Positions 43,500 to 52,596 of a DNA stretch of 53,600 bases are shown here, piece after piece. The first letter of the stretch is position 1. Each line of letters starts with the position of its first letter. This DNA comes from Methanosarcina sp. 2.H.T.1A.6. Lineage in GTDB: Archaea; Halobacteriota; Methanosarcinia; Methanosarcinales; Methanosarcinaceae. The DNA lies in the NCBI RefSeq assembly GCF_000979455.1, contig NZ_JJOY01000006.1, positions 1 to 53,600 of the forward strand, read 5' to 3'. Made by a program: the position numbers and the translations under genes. The notes under the pieces were generated by a model that was not told the origin of the DNA, ran no database searches, and saw nothing but the letters and a program-made list of their open reading frames with translations.

Positions 43500-45770
43500 T
43501 CAAACTTTTAGTTTTTCATCCAGACCGGGAACAAGTTTGTCAAAATACCTGGTTACCACGCAGGACTCCATGCATTTTCCACACCTTATACAGGTTTCAC
43601 TTACATGAGGCTTTCCTTCTTTTATCGAAACCGCTCCGACAGGACAGGCTTTCTCACATATACCGCATCCTGTACAGCGGGAAAGCCTGACAAACTGTTT
43701 TGCAGCTTCTTTAAAAAGGCAGACAGCTTTTTCCTTTGTTTCCGAGCTTACGAGCAGGTTTCCATTCGAAAAAAACTTCACGGTTCCGGTTCCGGTTTTG
43801 ACCAGCAGCATGCCTAGTTCTTCTGCATAAACAGTATTTCCAAGCACATTGATGAAATCCGCAGCTTCTTTTTCCCTGATGCCCCGGACTCCTGCCTCGA
43901 CAGAAAAGCCTCCTGCTTTGCAGGGGGAAATTCCTCCCACCACCTCAATTTCAAAGTCTTCAGCTTTTTCTTCCGCAAGGACAGAGATTCCAAGTTCCTC
44001 TGCCAGCCTTAGCATTTTCGGAGGCAGCTCCTTCCAGCGCCAGAACCCATGCTCTACGAACTTTTCCGAAAGCCCGTGCTTTTTTGCCCACTCAAGCAGG
44101 AAGGCGTTCCACCTGGCGTGCATCTCAGGATGCAGTTCTTTTACCCTGGAATATTCGGCAGCAAGGGCAGATGGGCAGAGCCAGCACCCAACCCTCTCAA
44201 AGCCCTGGTCATAGAGAGGATTGTATGAAAGCCCTCTCCAGTGGATATATAGCCAGACTTCAAGCGCACGCCAGTCCCTTATAGGGAAGATATTGAGCTG
44301 CGCCGGGACGAAGGGATTTGTCTCACTCGCCGCAATTCTTGCCCTTGAAAAGGATTCATGCTTTCGCTTGCCGTCTATTGTCAGATAGGCAACTGCATTT
44401 GCAGCCTCCTTTCCTGAAAGGGAACAGGCTCCTTTTCCTGCTTCCAGGTCTCCTGCCGAAGCCAGTTTGCAGACCTTGCAGCACCAGCGGAAATCCTTTG
44501 CAGGAGGCCCGAATTTTTCTACCTGCTCCCAGAAAGCGGAGCCGGAACTCATTTCTTCAAGAGGGACTTTCATTTCGCGGCATAAATCCCGTGCAAACTC
44601 CACAGTTTCAGGGAATTCGATCCCCGTGTTCAGGAAAAAAGCCTTAAACTCCCTCTGCTTGAGGGCAGACTTTGCCAGGTCCAGTACCACGAGACTGTCT
44701 TTCCCCCCACTGAAGGACACATACACAGGCAGATCCCGATGCTCATTTCTGGAAATAATCCCGCGGATGGTGTTGATGGCATTTTTCCCCAGGACCTGCA
44801 GGTGTTTTTTGTTAGCTTCTATGCATGCCCCTAAATCCGGAATCTCGGGATGCAGGAACGCCTCGCTGCTGTCAACCTTTCTGACCCTGATAACTTTTGT
44901 TCCGGTTTCGGACGAGGATTCGGCTTCAGAGGGGGATTTGGTTTCGGATGAGTATTCGGACTCAGATTGGGCTCTGACTTCAGGTTGAATTACGGTCCCG
45001 GATTGAGCTTCGGGTTTTGACAGGCTCTCCATGCCTGCGAAATCCGCACCGTCGATGTAAGAAATTCCATATCCGCTAAGGCTGCCCGCAGTCACAAGGA
45101 CAAAATCCCCTGCTTTGATGTTGCCGGCAAAAGATTCTATAAGCCCTGGTGCTACGTTTTTTCCATTAAGGTGTCGGTTTGTTTTCTTAAGCTCGACTTT
45201 TCTGCCTTCAGCAGACTTGAGGAGGATTTTTGCACCCTGAAGAGAAGGCTCAAAGCTGTAGTCCATTTCCGAAAGTTCGAAACGGAGCACTCCAAAAATA
45301 AAACCGTCTACGATAACCTCGTCAGTTTTGTCTTCTCCGGGAATTTTGTTAAGGAGAACAAATCTGTCTCCCAGAGGATCGCAGCCGAAGGCTGAAATTA
45401 ACTGCTCTGCCAAGACTTCCCTCTCATAGGGGGAACAGAACCTGACATCTGCCGGCTGGGAAAGATGGAGTATATCACCTTTACCGCCACAGATCCCGCA
45501 CTCTTCCCCTATGAGCGGCAGGTTGCACTTCCTGCACCAGAAAATGTAGTCATCTTCATATTCGAAACGAGGAGAGGATTTTTTCTTTGAAAGAGCCGGA
45601 TCCGGATGCCTTTCAGAGCCAGAGCTTTTTCTGGCAGTGGATTTGTTATTAAAATCCCGGGACCTGTTTTCTGCCCTTTTTTCATGGGTCTGAGGTCCCT
45701 TTCTGTCCGAATTGTTTCGTTTTTGTTTTTGTGAGCTGGAAGTCTGGTATTTTTCTTTTTTCTGATGCAT
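43500..45770 (-). CDS. PAPS-reductase-family PP-loop protein fused to ferredoxin
   Basis: A 756-residue multidomain protein. Residues 1-70 are a basic low-complexity tail; a zinc ribbon follows (Cys79, Cys82, Cys91, Cys94); residues about 105-245 form a PUA-like domain; a Ser/Glu-rich linker (265-290) leads to a PP-loop ATP-pyrophosphatase/PAPS-reductase domain with SGGKDS at 354-359, a CCKVCK motif and a GCWLCPS motif. The C terminus is a 2[4Fe-4S] ferredoxin (CTGCGICEKACP, CIRCGKCMESC). This is the MJ0066-like architecture of methanogens. Reduction of an activated sulfur compound or tRNA thiolation are both possible; true PAPS reduction is unproven. Confidence 0.85.
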   Translation of the reverse strand: MHQKKEKYQTSSSQKQKRNNSDRKGPQTHEKRAENRSRDFNNKSTARKSSGSERHPDPALSKKKSSPRFEYEDDYIFWCRKCNLPLIGEECGICGGKGDILHLSQPADVRFCSPYEREVLAEQLISAFGCDPLGDRFVLLNKIPGEDKTDEVIVDGFIFGVLRFELSEMDYSFEPSLQGAKILLKSAEGRKVELKKTNRHLNGKNVAPGLIESFAGNIKAGDFVLVTAGSLSGYGISYIDGADFAGMESLSKPEAQSGTVIQPEVRAQSESEYSSETKSPSEAESSSETGTKVIRVRKVDSSEAFLHPEIPDLGACIEANKKHLQVLGKNAINTIRGIISRNEHRDLPVYVSFSGGKDSLVVLDLAKSALKQREFKAFFLNTGIEFPETVEFARDLCREMKVPLEEMSSGSAFWEQVEKFGPPAKDFRWCCKVCKLASAGDLEAGKGACSLSGKEAANAVAYLTIDGKRKHESFSRARIAASETNPFVPAQLNIFPIRDWRALEVWLYIHWRGLSYNPLYDQGFERVGCWLCPSALAAEYSRVKELHPEMHARWNAFLLEWAKKHGLSEKFVEHGFWRWKELPPKMLRLAEELGISVLAEEKAEDFEIEVVGGISPCKAGGFSVEAGVRGIREKEAADFINVLGNTVYAEELGMLLVKTGTGTVKFFSNGNLLVSSETKEKAVCLFKEAAKQFVRLSRCTGCGICEKACPVGAVSIKEGKPHVSETCIRCGKCMESCVVTRYFDKLVPGLDEKLKV

Positions 45771-46111
45771 GGAAGCCCTGACCGGTGGTTCGAAGAAATG
45801 GTTAAGTATCTTATCGTTCAGTTTTCAGCAAGGATGCGTTTATCGATATATCAATATTTTGAGAGAAAGTATTAATGCTTTGAGTGAAGGGAAAGATCCT
45901 ATAAAAGAAAACACGATAATACTTTCTAATACTTTCAAAAACCCTTAAAGTATAACTTAAAGTATAACTTGGATCTTATATTTAAATTGTTATTTTAACT
46001 GATTATATGAATCAAGAATATATTAAACTTCCTGAGAAGGCATTAAAGTTTCCCTGGAAGACATTAAAGCTTTCCGCAAAAGGTAAGCCTGGTATTCGAA
46101 TGTGATACGGT
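45771..46111. other. Divergent promoter region
   Basis: About 340 bp between divergent genes. CCTATAAAAGAAA (about 45899) resembles a TATA box. ACTTAAAGTATA is directly repeated at about 45944-45970, and GGMATTAAAGYTTTCC-like units occur twice at about 46040-46075. No gene. Confidence 0.4.
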
Positions 46112-47395
46112 ATGAAATATGATGTTGTTGTGGTAGGAGCTGGCCCTGTGGGCTCCACTGCCGCCCGCTATGCGGCAATGAATGGGGCAAAGGTCCTTCT
46201 GCTCGAAGAGCACTCCTCAATAGGGTCTCCTGTCGGCTGTACAGGGCTTCTGAGCACGAGAGCCGTTGAAGAATGTGACCTCAAGCCTTCGGACGAATTT
46301 GTGTTCAATTCCGTGCGTGGGGCTTTTGTGCATGCTCCTGATGGGCAGTACCTGCCGATTGATGGAAAGCAGACAAAGGCGTATGTTGTCTCCCGGAAAA
46401 ACTTTGACCGCGCCCTTGCAGTAATGGCTGTAGAAGAAGGTGTTGAGCTCTCCCTGAAAACAAGGGCTGTAGGATTTGAAAAAGAGAGCTCTGAAGCCGG
46501 AACCGGAACAAAAGAAAATGGAACAAAAAAGAGCTCTCCTGTAAAGCTCAAAGTACTCAGGAACGGAAAGCCTGAAACCATATCCACGTCCGTAGTTATC
46601 GGGGCAGACGGGGTAAAAAGCCGCATAGCCAGTTATGCAGGCCTTGGAAAACCTGCGCGCATACTTCCCGGAATTCAGATCGAAGCTCCCTATGCCTCGG
46701 ATGACAGCGATTTTGTTGAGCTGTTTCCAGGCTCTTCAGCCCCCGGTTTCTTTGCCTGGACCGTGCCCCTTGACGAAAAGGTCTCGAGAATCGGGCTTGC
46801 GCTTGAGCCAGGGCTTGCGCTTGAGCCAGGGCTTGCCTGCAAAATCGGGCCTGGCGAGAATTCCCCGCTTTCCTATCTTGAAAAACTCCTTTGCTCAAAC
46901 CCACACATAAAAGAAAGGTACTCAGGAGGCATGCTTGACTTTGTGGTTGGAGGGATTCCAATCGGCCCCCTGGAAAAAACATTTTCTGACGGTGTCCTGC
47001 TCGCAGGCGATGCTGCAGGGCAGACTAAACCCACGTCAGGAGGCGGCGTCTATACGGGAGCTTTTGCAGCAAAAATTGCCGGAAAAATTGCAGCTGAGGC
47101 TGCCCTCGAAGGAGACACCTCTGCACGCCGGCTTTCCGAATACGACCGGCTCTGGCGAAAGGGCCTGGCAAAAGAACTCGAAGTAGGCATGAAAATCCAT
47201 GACTACATGGGAAAACTTGAAGACAGTCAGTTGAATGAACTCATAGGCTCGTTAAACACCCCTTCGATTCTGAATACAATCACGGAGTACGGGGATATGG
47301 ACCACCCCTCTGTCCTTATGAGGAAGCTGATGTTTTCAGGAAACTCTTTGAGGCTCATGAAAGCTTTCGGGACATTTGTAAAGACACTCTTTTGA
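46112..47395 (+). CDS. Geranylgeranyl-reductase-family flavoprotein
   Basis: A 427-residue FAD-dependent oxidoreductase of the geranylgeranyl reductase family, which in archaea saturates isoprenoid chains of lipids or quinones. The N-terminal dinucleotide fold is VVVGAGPVGSTAARYAA, followed by GSPVGCTGLLS (the conserved Cys region) and, later, DGVLLAGDAAGQTKPTSGGG, the second FAD motif. Length is normal. An 18-bp in-frame duplication at about 46800-46835 repeats GLALEP twice in a surface-like loop. The ATG start lacks a strong ribosome site. Whether it acts on membrane lipids or another prenyl substrate is uncertain. Confidence 0.87.
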   Translation: MKYDVVVVGAGPVGSTAARYAAMNGAKVLLLEEHSSIGSPVGCTGLLSTRAVEECDLKPSDEFVFNSVRGAFVHAPDGQYLPIDGKQTKAYVVSRKNFDRALAVMAVEEGVELSLKTRAVGFEKESSEAGTGTKENGTKKSSPVKLKVLRNGKPETISTSVVIGADGVKSRIASYAGLGKPARILPGIQIEAPYASDDSDFVELFPGSSAPGFFAWTVPLDEKVSRIGLALEPGLALEPGLACKIGPGENSPLSYLEKLLCSNPHIKERYSGGMLDFVVGGIPIGPLEKTFSDGVLLAGDAAGQTKPTSGGGVYTGAFAAKIAGKIAAEAALEGDTSARRLSEYDRLWRKGLAKELEVGMKIHDYMGKLEDSQLNELIGSLNTPSILNTITEYGDMDHPSVLMRKLMFSGNSLRLMKAFGTFVKTLF

Positions 47396-47534
47396 AGAAA
47401 TCAGCATTTGAAGTGTGAGAAGATGCAGAAAGTGCCGGTATAGAGGTGCTGGCTTTATACTGGAGTGCGGGGCAGGAAATACTGAAGAATACCAGTCAGA
47501 TTTCCCTGAATAATTTCTCCCATTTAACTAGGGA

Positions 47535-48680
47535 TCACCGAAAATTAGAGAAAGACGGATTTGCCTCAGGCAGGTAGCGCGGCTGTTTGAGAAATCCTTC
47601 TGCCAGCAGGTCCCTTGCCAGTTCGAAGTGCCGGAGCCCTATCTTCCCACAATAAAGGACCTTTAAAGCCTCCTGTTCAGAGGGCTGTTTTTGTAAAAAG
47701 GCACTTACTTTTCGAAAACCGCTCAGGTAAACACAATCTTTGGTGTAACCTCCGGGCAGGGAGGTATCGTGAAGTCCTCTTTTGACTCTCAGGGCAAAGG
47801 TAAAAGCCTCTTCGGGGGAGAAATAGCCAGTAAGTTTATCCACAATCTCTGAAAACGAAGCTTCATTACATATCGCAGCAGCCACAACCCTTGCGCTGTA
47901 TTTTTTAAGGTTTTCCGGCACCAGAAGTCCATTTTTCGATTCATTGTAGGCCGCAAGCTCCTCTTCGGTTTCCATATACCCCGGAAAACCCGAGCGGAAA
48001 AGCATAAGAGGCTGGAATTTCCCGTTTTCTGCCCGAAAGACGTGCGTCCCTATTTCATGGCAGAGATATCCTTTGATTCCGGCTTTTGAAAAATGGGACG
48101 AAAAATCGATGTGGATTTCACTGCAGGCCGCATTTACTGCCATTTTCACTCCTCCCCCATCTGCAGGCCTGACTTCCCATTCCAGCCCTAAGCGCTTTAA
48201 CTCCGTTTCAAAAACATCTCTGACATCTCCAGGGCTCAGGTTTTTCTCCACCTGCTCATTCTTTAAACGCTCCAGGTTTTTCTGAGCCTCCAGGAGAAGG
48301 GATCCGGAGGGGAGTCCGTAAAAGGCCGAAAGCTCGTTCCCGAAATCCGGGGAGTCCCTGTGAATCAGAAGGTCATGAAAGCGAAGGAGGTAATTGATTT
48401 TTTTGATGTAGAAAGGAGCAAAAACAGAACCTTTACAGCGCTCAAGTTTTTCCCTGATTTTTTTAAGATCCCTGCAAAAATCCCCTACTTCCGGCCCACA
48501 GCTTTCGTACTCGAAGACAGGATTGTAAGTTTTGCCTCCAGCGTATGCCCTGAGGAACTTCTCTTTTTCCTTTCTGGCATTCACAGGGTTGAGATAGCGC
48601 AGAATATTCAACTGCTTTTCTATATCAAACAAGCGCCTGTCGTATTTAAAAACACACTTTTCCGACTCTGCTACAAGCAT
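47535..48680 (-). CDS. DUF1704 (MATCAP-like) metallopeptidase
   Basis: A 381-residue protein of the DUF1704 family, which includes bacterial proteins with a QEGLA motif and eukaryotic tubulin carboxypeptidases (MATCAP). The zinc motif is HEIGTH (His208, Glu209, His213), an HExxxH rather than HExxH form, and TEEELAAYNESKNGLL downstream could give the third ligand. Half of the protein before the motif is helical. No signal peptide. The archaeal substrate is unknown. It is convergent with the geranylgeranyl-reductase-like gene. Confidence 0.8.
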   Translation of the reverse strand: MLVAESEKCVFKYDRRLFDIEKQLNILRYLNPVNARKEKEKFLRAYAGGKTYNPVFEYESCGPEVGDFCRDLKKIREKLERCKGSVFAPFYIKKINYLLRFHDLLIHRDSPDFGNELSAFYGLPSGSLLLEAQKNLERLKNEQVEKNLSPGDVRDVFETELKRLGLEWEVRPADGGGVKMAVNAACSEIHIDFSSHFSKAGIKGYLCHEIGTHVFRAENGKFQPLMLFRSGFPGYMETEEELAAYNESKNGLLVPENLKKYSARVVAAAICNEASFSEIVDKLTGYFSPEEAFTFALRVKRGLHDTSLPGGYTKDCVYLSGFRKVSAFLQKQPSEQEALKVLYCGKIGLRHFELARDLLAEGFLKQPRYLPEANPSFSNFR

Positions 48681-49169
48681 CCGAAACCGTTCCCCTCAGT
48701 ACATCTTTCGAACTTCGTCTCCTGGTATATTTATTAGGGGCAATTAAGGGCTAATCAGTAAAGAACTACTCTCTGGCAAGTGGCAAAAATTAAGAAAATT
48801 AGCACTTTTAAGTATACATTCACTCTTTTTTGGATAAATCCCAATCTTAAATCGAACCCTAAGTTATAAACGAGGACTCTGTTTTTCAAATTTCCTATAT
48901 TTATTCCCTGGCAACACGGTTGATACTAAACGGTTGATATTTGGTATCAGGTTTCCAGCCTGCCTAATGTTTTTGTTTTTATCTACGGTACGCAGGTCGG
49001 CTCAAGCAGGACTCAGCGCGTGGAAAGAAAAAACAGCACTTATGTACCTGTTCTGCAGGCCTCAAGCTCACTCCTGAAATGGAATCGTTCCCGGAAATGC
49101 CCCTGATGAGGAGCTTCCAGGGAAAATTTTAACAAAATATGATTATGTGTGATTATGAAAGTGTAAACC
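48681..49169. other. Intergenic region, no gene seen
   Basis: About 490 bp. I see no gene; GGTTGATACTAAACGGTTGATATTTGGTATC near 48918 contains a short direct repeat (CGGTTGATA). Confidence 0.4.
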
Positions 49170-49355
49170 TTACTTACCAGCCTCTTCCAGTTTATTCAGC
49201 AGGTTTCTTTCGAAGTTCAGGACTTTCCTGATTACTATCTTTTTGGATCCGAGTGCAAGGTCCTCATTTTCAGGATATTTTTCTTTTATATACCCGTAAA
49301 GTTCCATAACACTCATATCATCAAGTTTCCTTTTGAGCTGGTTAAAGTCTTCCAT
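49170..49355 (-). CDS. Small uncharacterised helical protein
   Basis: A 61-residue acidic/basic protein (MEDFNQLKRKLDDMSVMELY at the start) predicted from composition to be mostly helical. ATG 49355 is chosen because GAGGGT lies six bases upstream, whereas the upstream in-frame ATG has none. No known domain is recognised. The strong ribosome site and balanced composition support it being a real gene. Confidence 0.6.
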   Translation of the reverse strand: MEDFNQLKRKLDDMSVMELYGYIKEKYPENEDLALGSKKIVIRKVLNFERNLLNKLEEAGK

Positions 49356-49773
49356 AAAAGATACCCTCATTTTCAAAAAGCGAAATTCTGTATAGATTTT
49401 TACGTACCTGCCAGCGTATTCCCAAACGTATTCCAGAGATCCGTTGCAGGTGCCTGCCAGTATTATATACTCTTAATGACAGGCTTTTTATATATATTCA
49501 TGTTCAACTGCGAAGTTGTGAATAATATCACTCCATACCCCCACTCATTTAACTTTTTTAAACTCATTTCCAAAAATTAATATGTCACTTACTTTATAAT
49601 ATATGTGACTGCCGGATAGGATTTTCATAAAAACGAATCCCGGAAACCTGGAGCCCTGGGTAAGTAAACTCAAAATCCGGAGAAGAAAACTAAGAAAAAA
49701 AGGCAGGAACTTAAATGCTGGGGTAGATAGCATAAACTTTACTGACAGAAAAAGTGAAGCAGAAGAAAATTGG
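49356..49773. other. Intergenic region with open frame leading into the kinase
   Basis: Contains the promoter side of the small gene and, from about 49607 onward, a frame that stays open into the kinase gene and looks coding (IKTNPGNLEPWVSKLKIRRR) but has no ATG, GTG or TTG before 49774. Confidence 0.45.
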
Positions 49774-52467
49774 ATGGAAGAATTTCTTTTAAACAGCCCC
49801 AACCCTGTCCTGAGGATCAAAAAAGAAGGATTTATTCTCTATGCTAATGAAGCAGGAAAATCATTGCTTGAAACATGGGAAAGCGGGATCGGAGAGAAAG
49901 TTCCCATAAAAATCCGGAAAACTGTGCGGAAAGCAGCCTTTAAGAAAAAGTCCGAATACCTGGAATTTGAAGCAGGCGAAAAAATATATTCAGCCACTTT
50001 CACACCTTCTTCTGACGGGAAATCTGCTATTCTCTACGCATCGGATGTCACTTCTTCTAAACAAGCCGAAAAAAAACTATCTTTAAAACTATCTCTTATA
50101 AATAGGCATCACGAAGTCCTTTCCCAGGTTGCCGAACTGGCTCTCAAAACCCCGGATATCCGGACCCTGCTGAACGAATCCTTAACTTTGATTGCTGCTA
50201 CGCTTGACATAGAATATTGCAAAATTTTGAAACTTTTGCCTGATGGAAACTTTCTGTTTGAAACAGGAATCGGATGGAGTATCGAAGATATAGGTAAGGT
50301 TATTAAAAGAGATGCAGCTTCGACTGCCGGGTACACAGTGTTTTCAAAAATACCTCTCCGGATGGAAGAATTAAACAGAAAGGGTTCCATTGAGGGGATG
50401 GGACTCAAAGGATATCAGGAAATAACAGGTGGAATAAGTGTCCTGATAGGAAGTGTTGAAAAACCCTATGGAGTGCTGATAATTCACAGCACAAAGAAAG
50501 AGAAATTTACAAAAGAAGATACTTCATTTTTGGATGGCGTTGCATCCCTTATCTCGTTAACCATTGAACGAAATAAGGTAGAGGGTACCCTTCAGGATAA
50601 GATCCATTTTCTTGAAATTCTGCTTGATACGATTCCTGCTCCCGTATTTTATAAAGACAGAGAAGGGATCTACCGCGGCTGCAACGAACTCTTTGCGAGG
50701 ATGATTCTTGGCAGCTCAAAGGAAATGGTAACAGGATACTCTATAGATGAACTCTCCGAAGCGATTCCAGCGGAACAGGGAAATTTTTTCAAGAGAGTTG
50801 ACCGACAGCTGCTCCAGAGAGGAGGAAGCCAGGTTTATGAGTCCAGGGTCATGTGCTCTGACGGGATAATCCGGGAGTTCCTTTTCAATAAAGCCGTATA
50901 CAGAGGTCTTAATGGGACTGTAGGAGGGCTTGTAGGAGTAATGCTTGATATAACCGGACGCAAACGTACCGAAGAGAACCTGTTAAAGAGTGAAGAACGA
51001 TATCGTTTAGCTACTGAACAGACAGGGCAACTGATATACGAATTTGACCTGCAAAACGGACATGTTGAATGGGCAGGGGCAGTCACGGAACTTACGGGTT
51101 ACAGCTACAGCGAGATGCAGGATTTTACTTACTATGACTGGCTTGATCATATTCATCCCGAAGAGCGCAGGAGAGTGCAGCAGGAATTTAAAAAGTGCTG
51201 GAACACCGGAGAAAAGTTCAATGAAGAATTCAGGTTCAGGCGGGAAGATGGAAGCTATTTTTTCGTGGAAAACAAAGGCGTCTATCTGAGGGATGAAGAA
51301 GGCTGTGTATGCAAAGCCCTTGGAGTGATGAAAGACATTACTGAAATCAAACTTTCCTCGGAAAAACTGAAGGAAAGCGAAGAACTCTACCGCTCATTCT
51401 TACAGAACTTTAAAGGGATCTCATTTAAGCTGGACAGGGATTTTGCCCCTCTCTTTCTGGAAGGGGTTGTTGAGGAAATAACCGGGTACACAGAAGAAGA
51501 CTTCATCTCCGGCAGAATCCATTTGCCTGATCTCATTGATCCGGAAGATAGGTCACTACTCAGTATAAGCCGGGTAAAAATGAATTCTTCCCCGAACTCC
51601 ATTATGGAACATGAGTACAGGCTCAGGCGGAAAGATGGAACTGTAAAGTGGGTTCATGAGTTGATCCATAACATCTGTGCCGCCTCAGGAGAAACCGAAT
51701 TTATCCAGGGCTATGCTTATGATATTACTCTGAAGAAAAAAGCCGAGGAAACCCTTGCAAAAGCCGAAGCTATCGGTATGAGGGAAATTCACCATAGGAT
51801 CAAGAATAACCTTCAGGTAGTTTCGTCCCTGCTCAGCCTTCAGGCTGATAAGTTCAAAGATAAAGATGTTATTGAAGCCTTCAGAGAAAGTGAAAACCGT
51901 GTTGTCTCCATGTCCATAATCCATGAGGAGCTTCATAAATCCGAGGACACTACAAGCATAGATTTTGCAGCTTATCTCAGGAAACTAACCTCTGACCTTC
52001 TGTACTCTTACAGGGTCGGAAACGAGAAAGTCCGGCTTTTTCTTGATATAGGCCATATATTCCTCGGGATCGACACAGCAATTCCCCTCGGAATAATAAT
52101 CAACGAACTTTTCTCAAATTCCTTGAAATATGCGTTTCCGAAAAGTGCCGAAGGGGAGATAAGGATTTCACTTTGCAGACAATCTGAAGCCCTGGGGCCT
52201 GGCAGTGCACCCCACAGAGACACCACGATATCCGACAGAGACACCGCTATAACAGATTCAGGGATGTACTCCGGATTTACACTGGTTTATTCGGATAATG
52301 GGGGACGTTTTCCCGAAAATATCGATTTTAAAAACCCCGAGACCCTCGGTTTGCAACTTGTGAATGCTCTGGTTGAACAGATCGATGGCACTATTGAACT
52401 TGAGAACGGAGATGAAACAAAATTTACTATCAGGTTCGATGATAAGGGGCTTCCCGGGAAGAGCTGA
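49774..52467 (+). CDS. PAS/GAF sensor histidine kinase (HisKA_2)
   Basis: An 897-residue cytoplasmic sensor kinase without membrane segments. Order: a PAS domain (about 1-95), a GAF domain (about 115-275, LNESLTLIAATLDIEYCKIL), three further PAS units (about 285-400, 405-530 with GYSYSEMQDFTYYDWLDHIH, 535-660), then HisKA_2 with phospho-acceptor His in REIHHRIKNNLQVVSSLLSL near residue 671, and a HATPase with N-box INELFSNSLKYAF. A glycine-rich ATP loop appears as SDNGGRFPEN. Signals and partner regulator are unknown; no response regulator is adjacent. The true start may lie upstream of ATG 49774. Confidence 0.88.
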   Translation: MEEFLLNSPNPVLRIKKEGFILYANEAGKSLLETWESGIGEKVPIKIRKTVRKAAFKKKSEYLEFEAGEKIYSATFTPSSDGKSAILYASDVTSSKQAEKKLSLKLSLINRHHEVLSQVAELALKTPDIRTLLNESLTLIAATLDIEYCKILKLLPDGNFLFETGIGWSIEDIGKVIKRDAASTAGYTVFSKIPLRMEELNRKGSIEGMGLKGYQEITGGISVLIGSVEKPYGVLIIHSTKKEKFTKEDTSFLDGVASLISLTIERNKVEGTLQDKIHFLEILLDTIPAPVFYKDREGIYRGCNELFARMILGSSKEMVTGYSIDELSEAIPAEQGNFFKRVDRQLLQRGGSQVYESRVMCSDGIIREFLFNKAVYRGLNGTVGGLVGVMLDITGRKRTEENLLKSEERYRLATEQTGQLIYEFDLQNGHVEWAGAVTELTGYSYSEMQDFTYYDWLDHIHPEERRRVQQEFKKCWNTGEKFNEEFRFRREDGSYFFVENKGVYLRDEEGCVCKALGVMKDITEIKLSSEKLKESEELYRSFLQNFKGISFKLDRDFAPLFLEGVVEEITGYTEEDFISGRIHLPDLIDPEDRSLLSISRVKMNSSPNSIMEHEYRLRRKDGTVKWVHELIHNICAASGETEFIQGYAYDITLKKKAEETLAKAEAIGMREIHHRIKNNLQVVSSLLSLQADKFKDKDVIEAFRESENRVVSMSIIHEELHKSEDTTSIDFAAYLRKLTSDLLYSYRVGNEKVRLFLDIGHIFLGIDTAIPLGIIINELFSNSLKYAFPKSAEGEIRISLCRQSEALGPGSAPHRDTTISDRDTAITDSGMYSGFTLVYSDNGGRFPENIDFKNPETLGLQLVNALVEQIDGTIELENGDETKFTIRFDDKGLPGKS

Positions 52468-52596
52468 AAACAATTCTGCGTACAACCCTCATTCTCCATA
52501 CTGTGTCGTTCGAAAAACGGTTTCCGGGGTTTAAAGGAAGTATCTCTTAGCTCATGATGTATCTAACATAATACCAGGTTTTTTTAATAGTATTAT

